Source: Patescibacteria group bacterium (GTDB taxonomy: Bacteria > Patescibacteriota > Patescibacteriia > SCPX01). Taken from it: a stretch of DNA of 43,157 nucleotides. Below are positions 34,920 through 42,047 of the stretch, piece after piece. The stretch lies in contig SCPX01000072.1 of the NCBI GenBank assembly GCA_004298615.1, positions 1-43,157 of the forward strand, read 5' to 3'. Each line of letters starts with the position of its first letter. Positions within the stretch are counted from its first letter, which is position 1. A model generated the notes under the pieces. The model searched no databases and was not told the origin of the DNA. It saw nothing but the letters and a program-made list of their open reading frames with translations. The position numbers and the translations under genes are program-made.

Positions 34920-36505
34920 AATTTATATTTTGTTTTTACTTTTGTCCATAAATTAAAAATCGTAATCGGCTCTTTGGCGAATTCCACTTCTATCTTCCGC
35001 AATTTTAAAAACCTTTTGTTTTCCGGCAGGCCGGGAATTTGTAAAATAAAATTATATTGCCCTTTATTGTCGCGATATAATTCTTTTCCGGAAAATTCGG
35101 CTTCGACTTTTAGCCAACCGTCACCAAAATCAGTCAATTTCGGATACTGCGCGACAACATAATTGATATTTTCCGGCACATCCGCTCCCAAATTCAAGAC
35201 CGCGCCTAAATCAGGATTGAAAAACTGTCGGCTGTCGAAAATAAAAAATCCGTCGGTTGACAAATAAACATCACTCTTAGGAACAGCGATGGGCAAAAGC
35301 CCTAATTGAGTTTTACTTCTTTTCAATTCGTAATTTTTATTGACTTCTTTAATAGTCAGAGACTTTTTGTCAACTGTCATGGTCTGAAGAGCGCTTTTGT
35401 GGCTCGTGCGCGCCGAAATGATTGATCCGGAATACAAGATATCGCTCGACCTAGAAACCACACCGTCTAAAACTTTATATTCATTATCATCGGCAAAATA
35501 GAGATGATCTTTAAATACCACCAAAGATTGGCGGGTGGAAATTTTTTTTATGAAAATATCGTCGTCTTTGGCTTGAATGGATATGGCGTAAACCCCAAAA
35601 GCCGGCTTTTCCAAATAAATATCCGCTTCTTTCGGATTTTTCACGACTCCGCTTGCCTTGGAAATTCCATCGTCTTCCACTTTTTTCTCAAGAACTTTGT
35701 TGCCATTGCGCGAAACTATAATACTGAAATTATCAGCGCCTTTATGCCGATTGATGTCTTGAAAAACGAATTTAAAATCCAGCGGTTCATTTTCAATATA
35801 AGTAATGATCTCGTGCGGTCCGCGCAAAGTATTATTGATTTCCAATCGTTTGTCGCTTGGCTTATAATCTTTCAATCTGATATGATCGCTTAGGTCATAA
35901 TTGTGCGCCCTCACTTCGTCCAACGGCGGCAAATTATTGGCAAACTCATCAATGCTTGAATATTTTTTTACCGGTTTTTTATCAACTTTTTTAATATCCT
36001 CATTCTTATTGTTCGGTTCTTGATTCTTAATGCTTAATACTTGCTTCTCAATCTCTTCCGGCCGCGTGAATAAATACGAATCATTTTCCTTAATCACTTC
36101 CCAGTCTTTCTCCAATTGCTCAATTAAGCTGTTATACGAAAAAACATTTTTAAAAACATAAGCGCCATTGGCCGCCTGAAGGCCAAAATTAAAAACCGGC
36201 TGATTGTCGGGATTGGAAAATTCGGCTGTTATTTTCGCTTTGGCAAAGGGCCGAGAAGTTTTGATTGTAAAATAAATCGGATCGTGGTTGATCTGGCGGT
36301 ATCGATCGCCGTCTTTGGTAACACCTATTATTTTGTCCGTCTCTTTTGTGGCAAAGGCGGCTACGAGCTTTGAACATTTATCCGCATCGCATTTTGCAGA
36401 CAAAATCCCTCGCGGCGCAAAATTCTTGTCAAAAAGCCAAAACACAAGCAAGACGGGAATTAACCATAAAACAACCTTGATAATTTTAACAACTTTGTCA
36501 ATCAT
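34916..36505 (-). CDS. Membrane-anchored extracytoplasmic protein of unknown function
   Basis: The protein has about 529 residues from ATG 36505; a TTG at 36523 would add six. A single helix (about 8-24) is followed by a long extracytoplasmic part with beta-rich sequence. A lysine-rich linker lies at about residues 160-190. The C-terminal half has a sugar-binding-like feel (FFIFDSRQFFNPDLGAVLN), but no domain can be named. It heads the group of overlapping genes that leads into rfbC, rfbB, rfbD and rfbA and lies downstream of the GT39-like enzyme. Its position suggests a part in building or anchoring a rhamnose-containing surface glycan. Confidence 0.6.
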   Translation of the reverse strand: MIDKVVKIIKVVLWLIPVLLVFWLFDKNFAPRGILSAKCDADKCSKLVAAFATKETDKIIGVTKDGDRYRQINHDPIYFTIKTSRPFAKAKITAEFSNPDNQPVFNFGLQAANGAYVFKNVFSYNSLIEQLEKDWEVIKENDSYLFTRPEEIEKQVLSIKNQEPNNKNEDIKKVDKKPVKKYSSIDEFANNLPPLDEVRAHNYDLSDHIRLKDYKPSDKRLEINNTLRGPHEIITYIENEPLDFKFVFQDINRHKGADNFSIIVSRNGNKVLEKKVEDDGISKASGVVKNPKEADIYLEKPAFGVYAISIQAKDDDIFIKKISTRQSLVVFKDHLYFADDNEYKVLDGVVSRSSDILYSGSIISARTSHKSALQTMTVDKKSLTIKEVNKNYELKRSKTQLGLLPIAVPKSDVYLSTDGFFIFDSRQFFNPDLGAVLNLGADVPENINYVVAQYPKLTDFGDGWLKVEAEFSGKELYRDNKGQYNFILQIPGLPENKRFLKLRKIEVEFAKEPITIFNLWTKVKTKYKL

Positions 36506-36633
36506 AGATTCATAAAAACGCAAAGCGCAAAACTAAAAACGCAAAATTACAATTCTAAATTCAAAACTTTTATTTTTTAGCTGTTGTTTTTCGCTTTTCG
36601 TTTAATTGTTAACTACAGAACTCGTTTATAAAA

Positions 36634-38376
36634 TCAATAGCTAATTCTATACAGCGCCACATCCGTACTAACCTTCATCTCCTTCCCGATTTTAAATCCA
36701 AAACTTTCCAGCTTGTTCAATTTTTCCGACTGGCCGGAAAAATCCAAAATACTTATGTAGACCGGCGCTTTTTGCAAAATCTTTTTCAATTGCTTGGCTT
36801 TTTTGTTAGTGTTAATTTCGGACGCGATTACCTTAAATTCGGGAAAAAATATCTTATCGGCTTTTCCCGAAACAATTACCGCGTTTGACTCAATCGTTCT
36901 TTTGGCTTTTAGCGCAACTTCCTTGTATTCTAATGTATTTTGCCTCACTTTGGCAAGCCCCACATTGCGCTCCAACACTGCGGACGAGACAGAAAAAATA
37001 AACAGAATGATAACGAATAAACACATCAAAACACTCTGCGTTGATCTGCATATCCATCTGCGTTGATCTGCGTAACGGTAAGAAATTATAGAAAGTCCTT
37101 TTTGAAGAAGGGTCAGTATCGCTAAGGAAGCAAACGGCAGCCCGAATATGTAAATCGGCAGCCAATACCGCGCGTATGCCTGCTCTAAGCTCACCAAATT
37201 TGATCCTAAAATATTATCGTTAATTTTCCATGAGCCGTAATAAATTAAAAGATAGATACTCAAAAACAAATAACCGATAAAGTAAATCAATATTACTCTT
37301 TTATCTGACGATCGTCGAACAGAAGAGTAAATGAAGTTAATTATTCCATTTCTGAAAAATAAAACACAACCGAATAAAGTAAGAAGCGCGAATGGCCAAA
37401 CAAGAACAACGCCATAATTCCAAACATTGGCGAAAATATTATCCCAATGTATGCCAAACGGAAAAATCGCTTTTTCAAAAAGACCGGAAATGTCGTTAAA
37501 TATTTTTGCAAAAACATTAGCGCTGCCGGCGGCTTTGGCGGCCGCTTGTCCCGCTACCTCCGCCCTTTCCGCCCCGACCGTATAAGAAAAAGTCAAAGCA
37601 TTGCCGTACAATTTATTATTTTGATAAAGAATCGGGATCATTGAAATGATCATTCCAATCAAAGCGATCCAGATGCCTATCCGCCAATCAATCTTTTGTC
37701 TATGAAAAATTATCAGCGCAAGCAAAATTATTCCCACCCAAATAATTTCTGAAGTTCGCACCGCGATAGCTCCCCCTATAAACAAACCGGCCAACGCATA
37801 ATTCGCATAATTCTTAATACTTGATCCTTGATACTTAACATTATTTGTATTATGGGTAATTAGGGTTCTCGTCAGAAAGTAGAACCCGAAAATTAATAGA
37901 TCTAAAAATAAATCATTGTGAAACATCCCACGCGCCGTGTAATACCAAAAAGCCGGGTGGATGGCCATAAGACCGGCGGAGATGATAGCCGTGCGGCGAT
38001 CAAAAATCAAAATGATTAATTTATAAAAAACAAAAACCGCGATTGCGGAAAACAGAGGCGTCAAAAACAAAATTATCCATTTGCCTAAAAACCATCCGAT
38101 CGCGCCATACAAAAGCGGCATCCCAAAAAAGCTCCCGGGCAAAAGCGCGTCTTTCTGAACCATTATGCTCCGAGGTACTACAATCGGCGCCGCGCCATTG
38201 AGAGGCTCCGCCACCTTGAAAAACAAATTACCGGCAAATTGCCTGATAAAATAAAAATTAGCCGTCTCGTCCGGCGAAGTGAATTTACCCGGACTTTTAA
38301 AAGCCAAGAAAGAATAGAACAAAAACAACAAGACAAAAAACGACAGGAAAATAGCGTTTGACTGAATTTTAGCCAT
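36634..38376 (-). CDS. GT39-like membrane glycosyltransferase
   Basis: The 580-residue polytopic protein follows the ArnT/PMT pattern of family 39 and related GT-C enzymes: a first helix, then SPDET (residues about 34-38) with the acidic pair in the first extracytoplasmic loop, and some eleven further helices. Such enzymes transfer a sugar from a lipid carrier to a protein or glycan outside the membrane. About residues 435-450, the sequence YRYADQRRWICRSTQ is encoded by two tandem 15-bp DNA repeats and looks like an inserted segment near a membrane helix. The gene precedes the rhamnose cluster on the same strand, with a gap of about 110 bp. Confidence 0.82.
   Translation of the reverse strand: MAKIQSNAIFLSFFVLLFLFYSFLAFKSPGKFTSPDETANFYFIRQFAGNLFFKVAEPLNGAAPIVVPRSIMVQKDALLPGSFFGMPLLYGAIGWFLGKWIILFLTPLFSAIAVFVFYKLIILIFDRRTAIISAGLMAIHPAFWYYTARGMFHNDLFLDLLIFGFYFLTRTLITHNTNNVKYQGSSIKNYANYALAGLFIGGAIAVRTSEIIWVGIILLALIIFHRQKIDWRIGIWIALIGMIISMIPILYQNNKLYGNALTFSYTVGAERAEVAGQAAAKAAGSANVFAKIFNDISGLFEKAIFPFGIHWDNIFANVWNYGVVLVWPFALLTLFGCVLFFRNGIINFIYSSVRRSSDKRVILIYFIGYLFLSIYLLIYYGSWKINDNILGSNLVSLEQAYARYWLPIYIFGLPFASLAILTLLQKGLSIISYRYADQRRWICRSTQSVLMCLFVIILFIFSVSSAVLERNVGLAKVRQNTLEYKEVALKAKRTIESNAVIVSGKADKIFFPEFKVIASEINTNKKAKQLKKILQKAPVYISILDFSGQSEKLNKLESFGFKIGKEMKVSTDVALYRISY
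37035..37071 (+). repeat. Two 15-bp direct repeats inside the GT39-like gene
   Basis: TCTGCGTTGATCTGC occurs at 37035-37049 and again at 37057-37071, with seven bases between. This type of unit is known as an intergenic repeat in many bacteria. Here it is read in frame. Confidence 0.8.
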
Positions 38377-38392
38377 AATAACAGTTTACTGA

Positions 38393-38599
38393 TTACGCGG
38401 TTATTGTCAACGGCCGCAATTCTATGCTTATCCGCTCTTTGCCGCGCAATAAATCCCACACCACAGCTTTACGTTCGGCACTAATATATTCCTTCGGGTT
38501 GCGTTGGTATTCATTCCTGCGTTTAAACGCAGAATTTTCTATAGTTGCGCGATAAACAAATTCACATGTTAACTTGCGATCGCATGTTAATATGTGAAT
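38393..38599 (-). other. Open frame without a start codon, possible gene remnant
   Basis: A 68-codon open frame ends at TAA (38393-38395), 16 bp before the GT39-like gene. It contains protein-like sequence such as RRNEYQRNPKEYISAERKAV and WDLLRGKERISIELR. Its upstream part runs through the 38557-38600 palindrome. No ATG lies in frame. It may be the 3' part of a gene broken by the repeat, or chance. Confidence 0.35.
38517..38532. repeat. Perfect 16-bp palindrome
   Basis: CTGCGTTTAAACGCAG is its own complement. It lies in the stretch 38377-38694, which also contains the family 2 repeat, a DnaA box and a promoter. It could be an operator or chance. Confidence 0.5.
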
Positions 38600-38600
38600 T
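38557..38600 (-). repeat. Palindromic repeat, family 2, solo full-length copy
   Basis: The palindrome 38559-38600 is centred on GCGATCGC (38576-38583) with 17-bp arms that pair at 15 positions (AATTCACATGTTAACTT on the left). Read on the minus strand, 26 bases match 25 of 26 at 42018-42043 and 23 of 26 at 42712-42737. It is therefore a third copy of the repeat that flanks the second Cas2-like gene. Confidence 0.9.
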
Positions 38601-38605
38601 CAAAG

Positions 38606-38614
38606 TTATCCACA
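38606..38614 (+). promoter_or_regulatory. Perfect DnaA-box sequence
   Basis: TTATCCACA matches the DnaA consensus. It lies 11 bp before the TTGACA of the next promoter. No cluster of boxes surrounds it. Confidence 0.4.
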
Positions 38615-38624
38615 GACAGCTCCG

Positions 38625-38652
38625 TTGACAAAATCAACTAAGTCTGTAAGAT
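38625..38652 (+). promoter_or_regulatory. Promoter for the small peptide and ABC cluster
   Basis: TTGACA (38625-38630), a 16-bp spacer and TAAGAT (38647-38652) give a start near 38659. The transcript would begin shortly before the GGAGGG of the mini-cistron. Confidence 0.55.
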
Positions 38653-38675
38653 GATGAAATAATATCGGAGGGTGC

Positions 38676-38690
38676 ATGGAAAGGGGGTGA
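38676..38690 (+). CDS. Four-codon mini-cistron ahead of the peptide gene
   Basis: ATG GAA AGG GGG TGA encodes MERG. It has its own site GGAGGG (38667-38672, close spacing). Its last codons and stop form the Shine-Dalgarno site AAGGGGGTGA of the next gene, whose ATG follows four bases later. A ribosome reading it would cover or refill that site, so coupling is likely if it is translated. Confidence 0.4.
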   Translation: MERG

Positions 38691-38694
38691 AGAT

Positions 38695-38877
38695 ATGGAA
38701 TTAGTAAAAACAAAAAACACATCAGAAGACGCGGTGGCTGTATTTTTCGTCGTCGGTATACTTTTCATCCTTATTTTATCATTGGGAATTACTTGGTATT
38801 GTCTTTATAAGGGATATACTAATGTTGAATGGGGGTCAGTGTATAATTCATACGCCGTTGTTAAATGCGTAAAGTAA
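38695..38877 (+). CDS. Small single-helix membrane peptide, possible secreted-peptide precursor
   Basis: The 60-residue product has a charged N-terminus (MELVKTKNTSED), one membrane helix (about 13-38) and a 20-residue tail with one Cys and several Tyr, Asn and Val residues (GYTNVEWGSVYNSYAVVKCV). The extended Shine-Dalgarno sequence AAGGGGGTGA is the best in the window and stands seven bases before the ATG, so strong translation is expected. The gene lies ahead of an ABC ATPase, ABC permease and M50-type protease. A precursor peptide cut by the protease and exported by the transporter is a reasonable hypothesis, but there is no known homologue to cite. Confidence 0.65.
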   Translation: MELVKTKNTSEDAVAVFFVVGILFILILSLGITWYCLYKGYTNVEWGSVYNSYAVVKCVK

Positions 38878-38891
38878 AAATCGTTAAAGTC

Positions 38892-38927
38892 ATCCCGCGT
38901 CACGGGCGCAAGCCCATGGCGCGGGAT
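38892..38927 (+). repeat. GC-rich hairpin between the peptide gene and the ABC genes
   Basis: The 36-bp element has arms ATCCCGCG/CGCGGGAT, four bases on each side, and an inner stem GGGC/GCCC with loop GCAA. It has no T run, so it is not a standard terminator. It could slow transcription or block 3' decay, making the peptide more abundant than the ABC proteins. Confidence 0.7.
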
Positions 38928-38935
38928 AGAGAAAT

Positions 38936-39718
38936 ATGTCTCTGAAAATTTTAAACATTCAAAAATCTTTCGGCAAGACTGAAGCGGTTAAAAATATTTC
39001 ATTTGAAGCCAAGGGTGGAAAAATCACCGGCTTGATAGGTCCGAACGGCTCCGGCAAAACAACCACGCTAAATATCATCACTTCCGTTGTCATCCCTGAC
39101 AAAGGAGATGTTTCTTTGTTCGGCGTCAAGCAGGCCGAGAATATTGAACAGTTAAAAGCAAAGATCGGATATGTCCCGGACGAAATAGCGATTGCTTACA
39201 AATTGACGGGCCGGGAATTCATTAAATTCACCCTGCGGCTTTTTGACGCGTTTGACGAAAACCATAGAAAGTTCGCGTTTGAACTTTGCGAGCTTTTTCA
39301 GCTCTCCAATCGCCTTGACGATTTTGTTGAAGAATACAGCCATGGAATGCTTAAAAAACTTCTTTTGATTTCAGCGGTCGCGCACACGCCGCCGCTTTTG
39401 GTGCTTGACGAGCCGTCCAACGGACTTGATCCGGAAATGGCCATACTTCTAAAATCATTAATCAAAGAATACGCCATGCTTGGCAATATCGTGCTTTTAT
39501 CCACCCATCACCTTGAATTTTCCGAACAGCTTTGCGATGAGGTTATTTTAATTCAAAAAGGGCAAATAATCGCCGCGGGTTCGCCTCAAGAACTGAAAAT
39601 TAAAACCAATCAGCCGTCTTTTGAAAAAGCGGCGTTTAACATTTTTAATTTCAATGACAAACTGGAACATCTTAAAAAAATCTTTTCTCGTCTCCCGGCT
39701 TCAAATCGCGTCGCTTAA
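38936..39718 (+). CDS. ABC transporter ATP-binding protein
   Basis: The 260-residue ATPase has Walker A GPNGSGKTT, Walker B LLVLDEPSNGLDP and the switch histidine in LLSTHHLEF. The signature is YSHGMLKKL, a variant of LSGGQ found in CcmA- and bacteriocin-type exporters. It pairs with the permease that overlaps its 3' end. Family members export peptides, lipids or antibiotics; the cargo here is unknown. The small peptide gene directly upstream is a candidate. Confidence 0.92.
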   Translation: MSLKILNIQKSFGKTEAVKNISFEAKGGKITGLIGPNGSGKTTTLNIITSVVIPDKGDVSLFGVKQAENIEQLKAKIGYVPDEIAIAYKLTGREFIKFTLRLFDAFDENHRKFAFELCELFQLSNRLDDFVEEYSHGMLKKLLLISAVAHTPPLLVLDEPSNGLDPEMAILLKSLIKEYAMLGNIVLLSTHHLEFSEQLCDEVILIQKGQIIAAGSPQELKIKTNQPSFEKAAFNIFNFNDKLEHLKKIFSRLPASNRVA

Positions 39719-41132
39719 AAACAGCGCCGCGGCTATTTTAAAATCGCAGCCGATTATTTTAATTTTGCCGATTATCGGAACAGCGGTTTATCTTTATTTT
39801 ATCGCAAAAATCCCCGACTGGTCGTTTGACATTATTAATTTCGCGGCGGTATTATGGCAAAATAACGCGCGCGAACCTTTGCTGCAATTAAATTTTATTC
39901 TGTCAATTTTTTTGCTGATTTTTTCGTTTTTTTTCTTTACTTTGTTTGTTCCGGAAAAAAAGGCGCCGCTCTGGCTGCACGGCCTGCCCTTGAAAAACAG
40001 CCGGCTCACCCTGGGAAATACGCTTGTTTCTTTCGGTTTTTTTCTTTTATTGACGCTCCCGCCTATTTTCATAATCGCCGGCATATTAAATATTTCCGCT
40101 TCATCCGGCGGCAGTTTTGTTTATTCGCGCGGCTTATTGGGGACTGCTTCTTTTATTCCTTGGATTATCGCGGGGTTGTATTTATCGCGTATTTTGCGCT
40201 TCGGCATCCCCAAAACAAATCGCGGTAAAATTATTTTTATTAGTTTTATGGCATTGGCCGCCGCTTATTTTTTAATCGGAATTCTGAATTTCCAAAATTT
40301 TTTGCATCTCTCGCCCAGCGCTATTTTTCCTATTCTGGTTTTCGCGCCGTCGTTTGATATTTTTCTTCTCGCTCTTGCGTTATGGTTTGCTTGGATAATG
40401 TTCGGCGCTGTCTTATTTTCATCCGCCGCTTCAGTCGGACGATTTCATTCTCCTTACTCCAAAAAACCGTCTATTTTTAAAAATTTCTTAAAAAATTCGG
40501 ATGACGATTTTTATACGCTGGCTTTTAAAAGGCTGCTTCGCCACAAAGAAATATTGCTTACGCTCATACTCTCAATTTTCGTTATGTCGGCAAGCATTTT
40601 CATGGTGAATAAAGCCGCGATACAGGGCATTTCGGCCGGCAATGATATTTTTACAATGATTGTTATTTTAGGCATCAGTTCCGCCATTCTCATACCGACC
40701 ATTGACAATAGTCTGGGCTGGCTGTGGGCTTCGTCGCCTCAAGGACGCAAAAAACAATTCAAATCCTATCTTTTGGCGTCGCTCGGCTTATTTATTTTTT
40801 TCTCTTTCTTAATGACCTGGCCGATGATCTTTAATCTCGTTTCCGGACTTTCTTTTCTTCATTCAATTATTTTATTTATTTTTTGCCTAAGCATTGGAAT
40901 AATGATCGCGATTTTCGGCAATGTGAAATTAAGCGGTTCGTTTTCCATGCTCGCGCTTTCCATTATTTACGCGCTGATTATCGGCGGCGCAGTGTGGTCT
41001 TTTTCTTTTATCGGCGGAAAATTCGGCCAAACTGCATCTGATATAATAGCGGTCTTACTCGCCATTATTCTCTTTTATCTTGCTTGGAAAAAATTGGAAA
41101 AAAAACAATGGGAAGATTCGTATGACTTTTAA
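39654..41132 (+). CDS. ABC transporter permease
   Basis: The protein has about 492 residues and some twelve hydrophobic segments, with an amphipathic N-terminus (MTNWNILKKSFLVSRLQ). There are no recognisable motifs beyond the ABC-2 permease type. ATG 39654 overlaps the ATPase gene by 65 bp; a TTG at 39621 would overlap it more. The long overlap is unusual but the first helix needs this region. The 3' end overlaps the M50-type protease gene by 11 bp, so the three genes are coupled. Confidence 0.85.
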   Translation: MTNWNILKKSFLVSRLQIASLKNSAAAILKSQPIILILPIIGTAVYLYFIAKIPDWSFDIINFAAVLWQNNAREPLLQLNFILSIFLLIFSFFFFTLFVPEKKAPLWLHGLPLKNSRLTLGNTLVSFGFFLLLTLPPIFIIAGILNISASSGGSFVYSRGLLGTASFIPWIIAGLYLSRILRFGIPKTNRGKIIFISFMALAAAYFLIGILNFQNFLHLSPSAIFPILVFAPSFDIFLLALALWFAWIMFGAVLFSSAASVGRFHSPYSKKPSIFKNFLKNSDDDFYTLAFKRLLRHKEILLTLILSIFVMSASIFMVNKAAIQGISAGNDIFTMIVILGISSAILIPTIDNSLGWLWASSPQGRKKQFKSYLLASLGLFIFFSFLMTWPMIFNLVSGLSFLHSIILFIFCLSIGIMIAIFGNVKLSGSFSMLALSIIYALIIGGAVWSFSFIGGKFGQTASDIIAVLLAIILFYLAWKKLEKKQWEDSYDF

Positions 41133-41580
41133 TGAATTAGCAAAAAAACTCGTCTTCGCCACAATAACCGCCTATTGGCCATTGTGGGTTTTTGGCATTA
41201 TAATAATTTTAATTGACTTTTTTATTCTCAAATCAAAGACTCAAACATTCATCATCGCCATTTTGACATTTACCGCCGCGGCCGCGATCTTTCACGAAAT
41301 GGGACATATTATCGGAATAAAAATAATCGCCAAGCTCCCCTTCGGCTCAATTCAAATAACATCCCGATTGTTTCAAATTACGCTCAATCACCCGCCGGTT
41401 GAAAAAAATTTTTGGATGATCGTCGTTTCCGGATCTTTGATGAATATTTTGATGGGCGCTGTCGGTTGGTTTATCATGCCGGACGCTTCTTATGGTTTTA
41501 TGTGGGCGATATTTCAGATCTCTTTCGGAATTATCAATCTTATGCCGTTTTCTCCTGATGGAGAAAAATTATTAGCTTAA
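41122..41580 (+). CDS. M50-type (site-2 protease-like) membrane metalloprotease
   Basis: The protein of about 152 residues has four hydrophobic segments. The first metal motif is HEMGH (His58, Glu59, His62) and the second is NLMPFSPDGEK with Asp146, matching the NPxPxxDG-type motif of site-2 proteases. All catalytic residues are intact. Such enzymes cut substrates within the membrane, and in Bacillus yydFGHIJ a related protease (YydH) works beside an ABC pair and a small peptide. At this length it is a minimal member. The start is ATG 41122 within the end of the permease gene. Confidence 0.8.
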   Translation: MTFNELAKKLVFATITAYWPLWVFGIIIILIDFFILKSKTQTFIIAILTFTAAAAIFHEMGHIIGIKIIAKLPFGSIQITSRLFQITLNHPPVEKNFWMIVVSGSLMNILMGAVGWFIMPDASYGFMWAIFQISFGIINLMPFSPDGEKLLA

Positions 41581-41601
41581 TATCAAAATAAAAAAACAAG
41601 T

Positions 41602-41940
41602 ATGAATATTGGATCTCAAAAATTATCAAAAATTTCCGCCGCCAAATTGATTTTCGCGTTTTTTATCGGCGCTTTTATCGCGCTTATTATTGCCGGCATC
41701 TCTTTTTTCGCGGTTATCGTCATCGGAGACAGCGCCATCGGCCATTCCTTCAAGATCGGAGGAAACAATTGGTGGACGATGATATTATCGTTTACAAAAA
41801 GCGATGACGGATTTTCCGCCGGTTTTGGCGGCGGAGCGATTTTAATAATTATCGCCGCAGGATTATTCAATGGCGCCGCGTCCGCATTCCTGCAAGCGCG
41901 CAAAAATAAAAAAAACGCGGACCAATCGCGCATAATTTAA
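41602..41940 (+). CDS. Small two- or three-helix membrane protein
   Basis: The 112-residue protein has a helix at about 14-40 and a second at about 75-98, with a glycine-rich stretch between them (FSAGFGGGAILIII) and a basic tail (ARKNKKNADQ). No family is recognised. It is 21 bp after the M50-type gene on the same strand and is probably the last gene of that transcript. Confidence 0.55.
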   Translation: MNIGSQKLSKISAAKLIFAFFIGAFIALIIAGISFFAVIVIGDSAIGHSFKIGGNNWWTMILSFTKSDDGFSAGFGGGAILIIIAAGLFNGAASAFLQARKNKKNADQSRII

Positions 41941-41957
41941 TAATTATTTAAAAAATC

Positions 41958-41996
41958 TTGCGCCGTATTTATGCCATGGCTTAAATCCTGCGACAA
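41958..41996. repeat. Relative of repeat family 1 beside unit 2
   Basis: GCCATGGC (41973-41980) sits in the context TGCCATGGCTTAAA, which matches the family 1 core TGCCATGGCTTAAT. Inner arms ATTTA/TAAAT and partial outer arms TTGCG/CGACAA surround it. It is 7 bp from the left repeat of unit 2. Confidence 0.65.
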
Positions 41997-42002
41997 AAAA
42001 TA

Positions 42003-42043
42003 TTACATCTTTTCAAACGATCGCAAGTTAACATGTAAATTTG
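42003..42043 (+). repeat. Palindromic repeat, family 2, left copy
   Basis: The first 28 bases match 27 of 28 at 42697-42724 (TTACATCTTTTCAA, then CGATCGCAAGTTA). The following 13 bases match at 9. The right half equals the solo palindrome at 38557; the left half is different from that copy but shared with 42697. It ends 4 bp before the stop of the Cas2-like gene. Confidence 0.92.
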
Positions 42044-42047
42044 ATTT

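Noticed and set aside
38517-38532. Link between the 16-bp palindrome and the rpmA terminator, both with GTTTAAAC
   Set aside because: Only the central eight bases are shared, and the terminator is explained by its T run.
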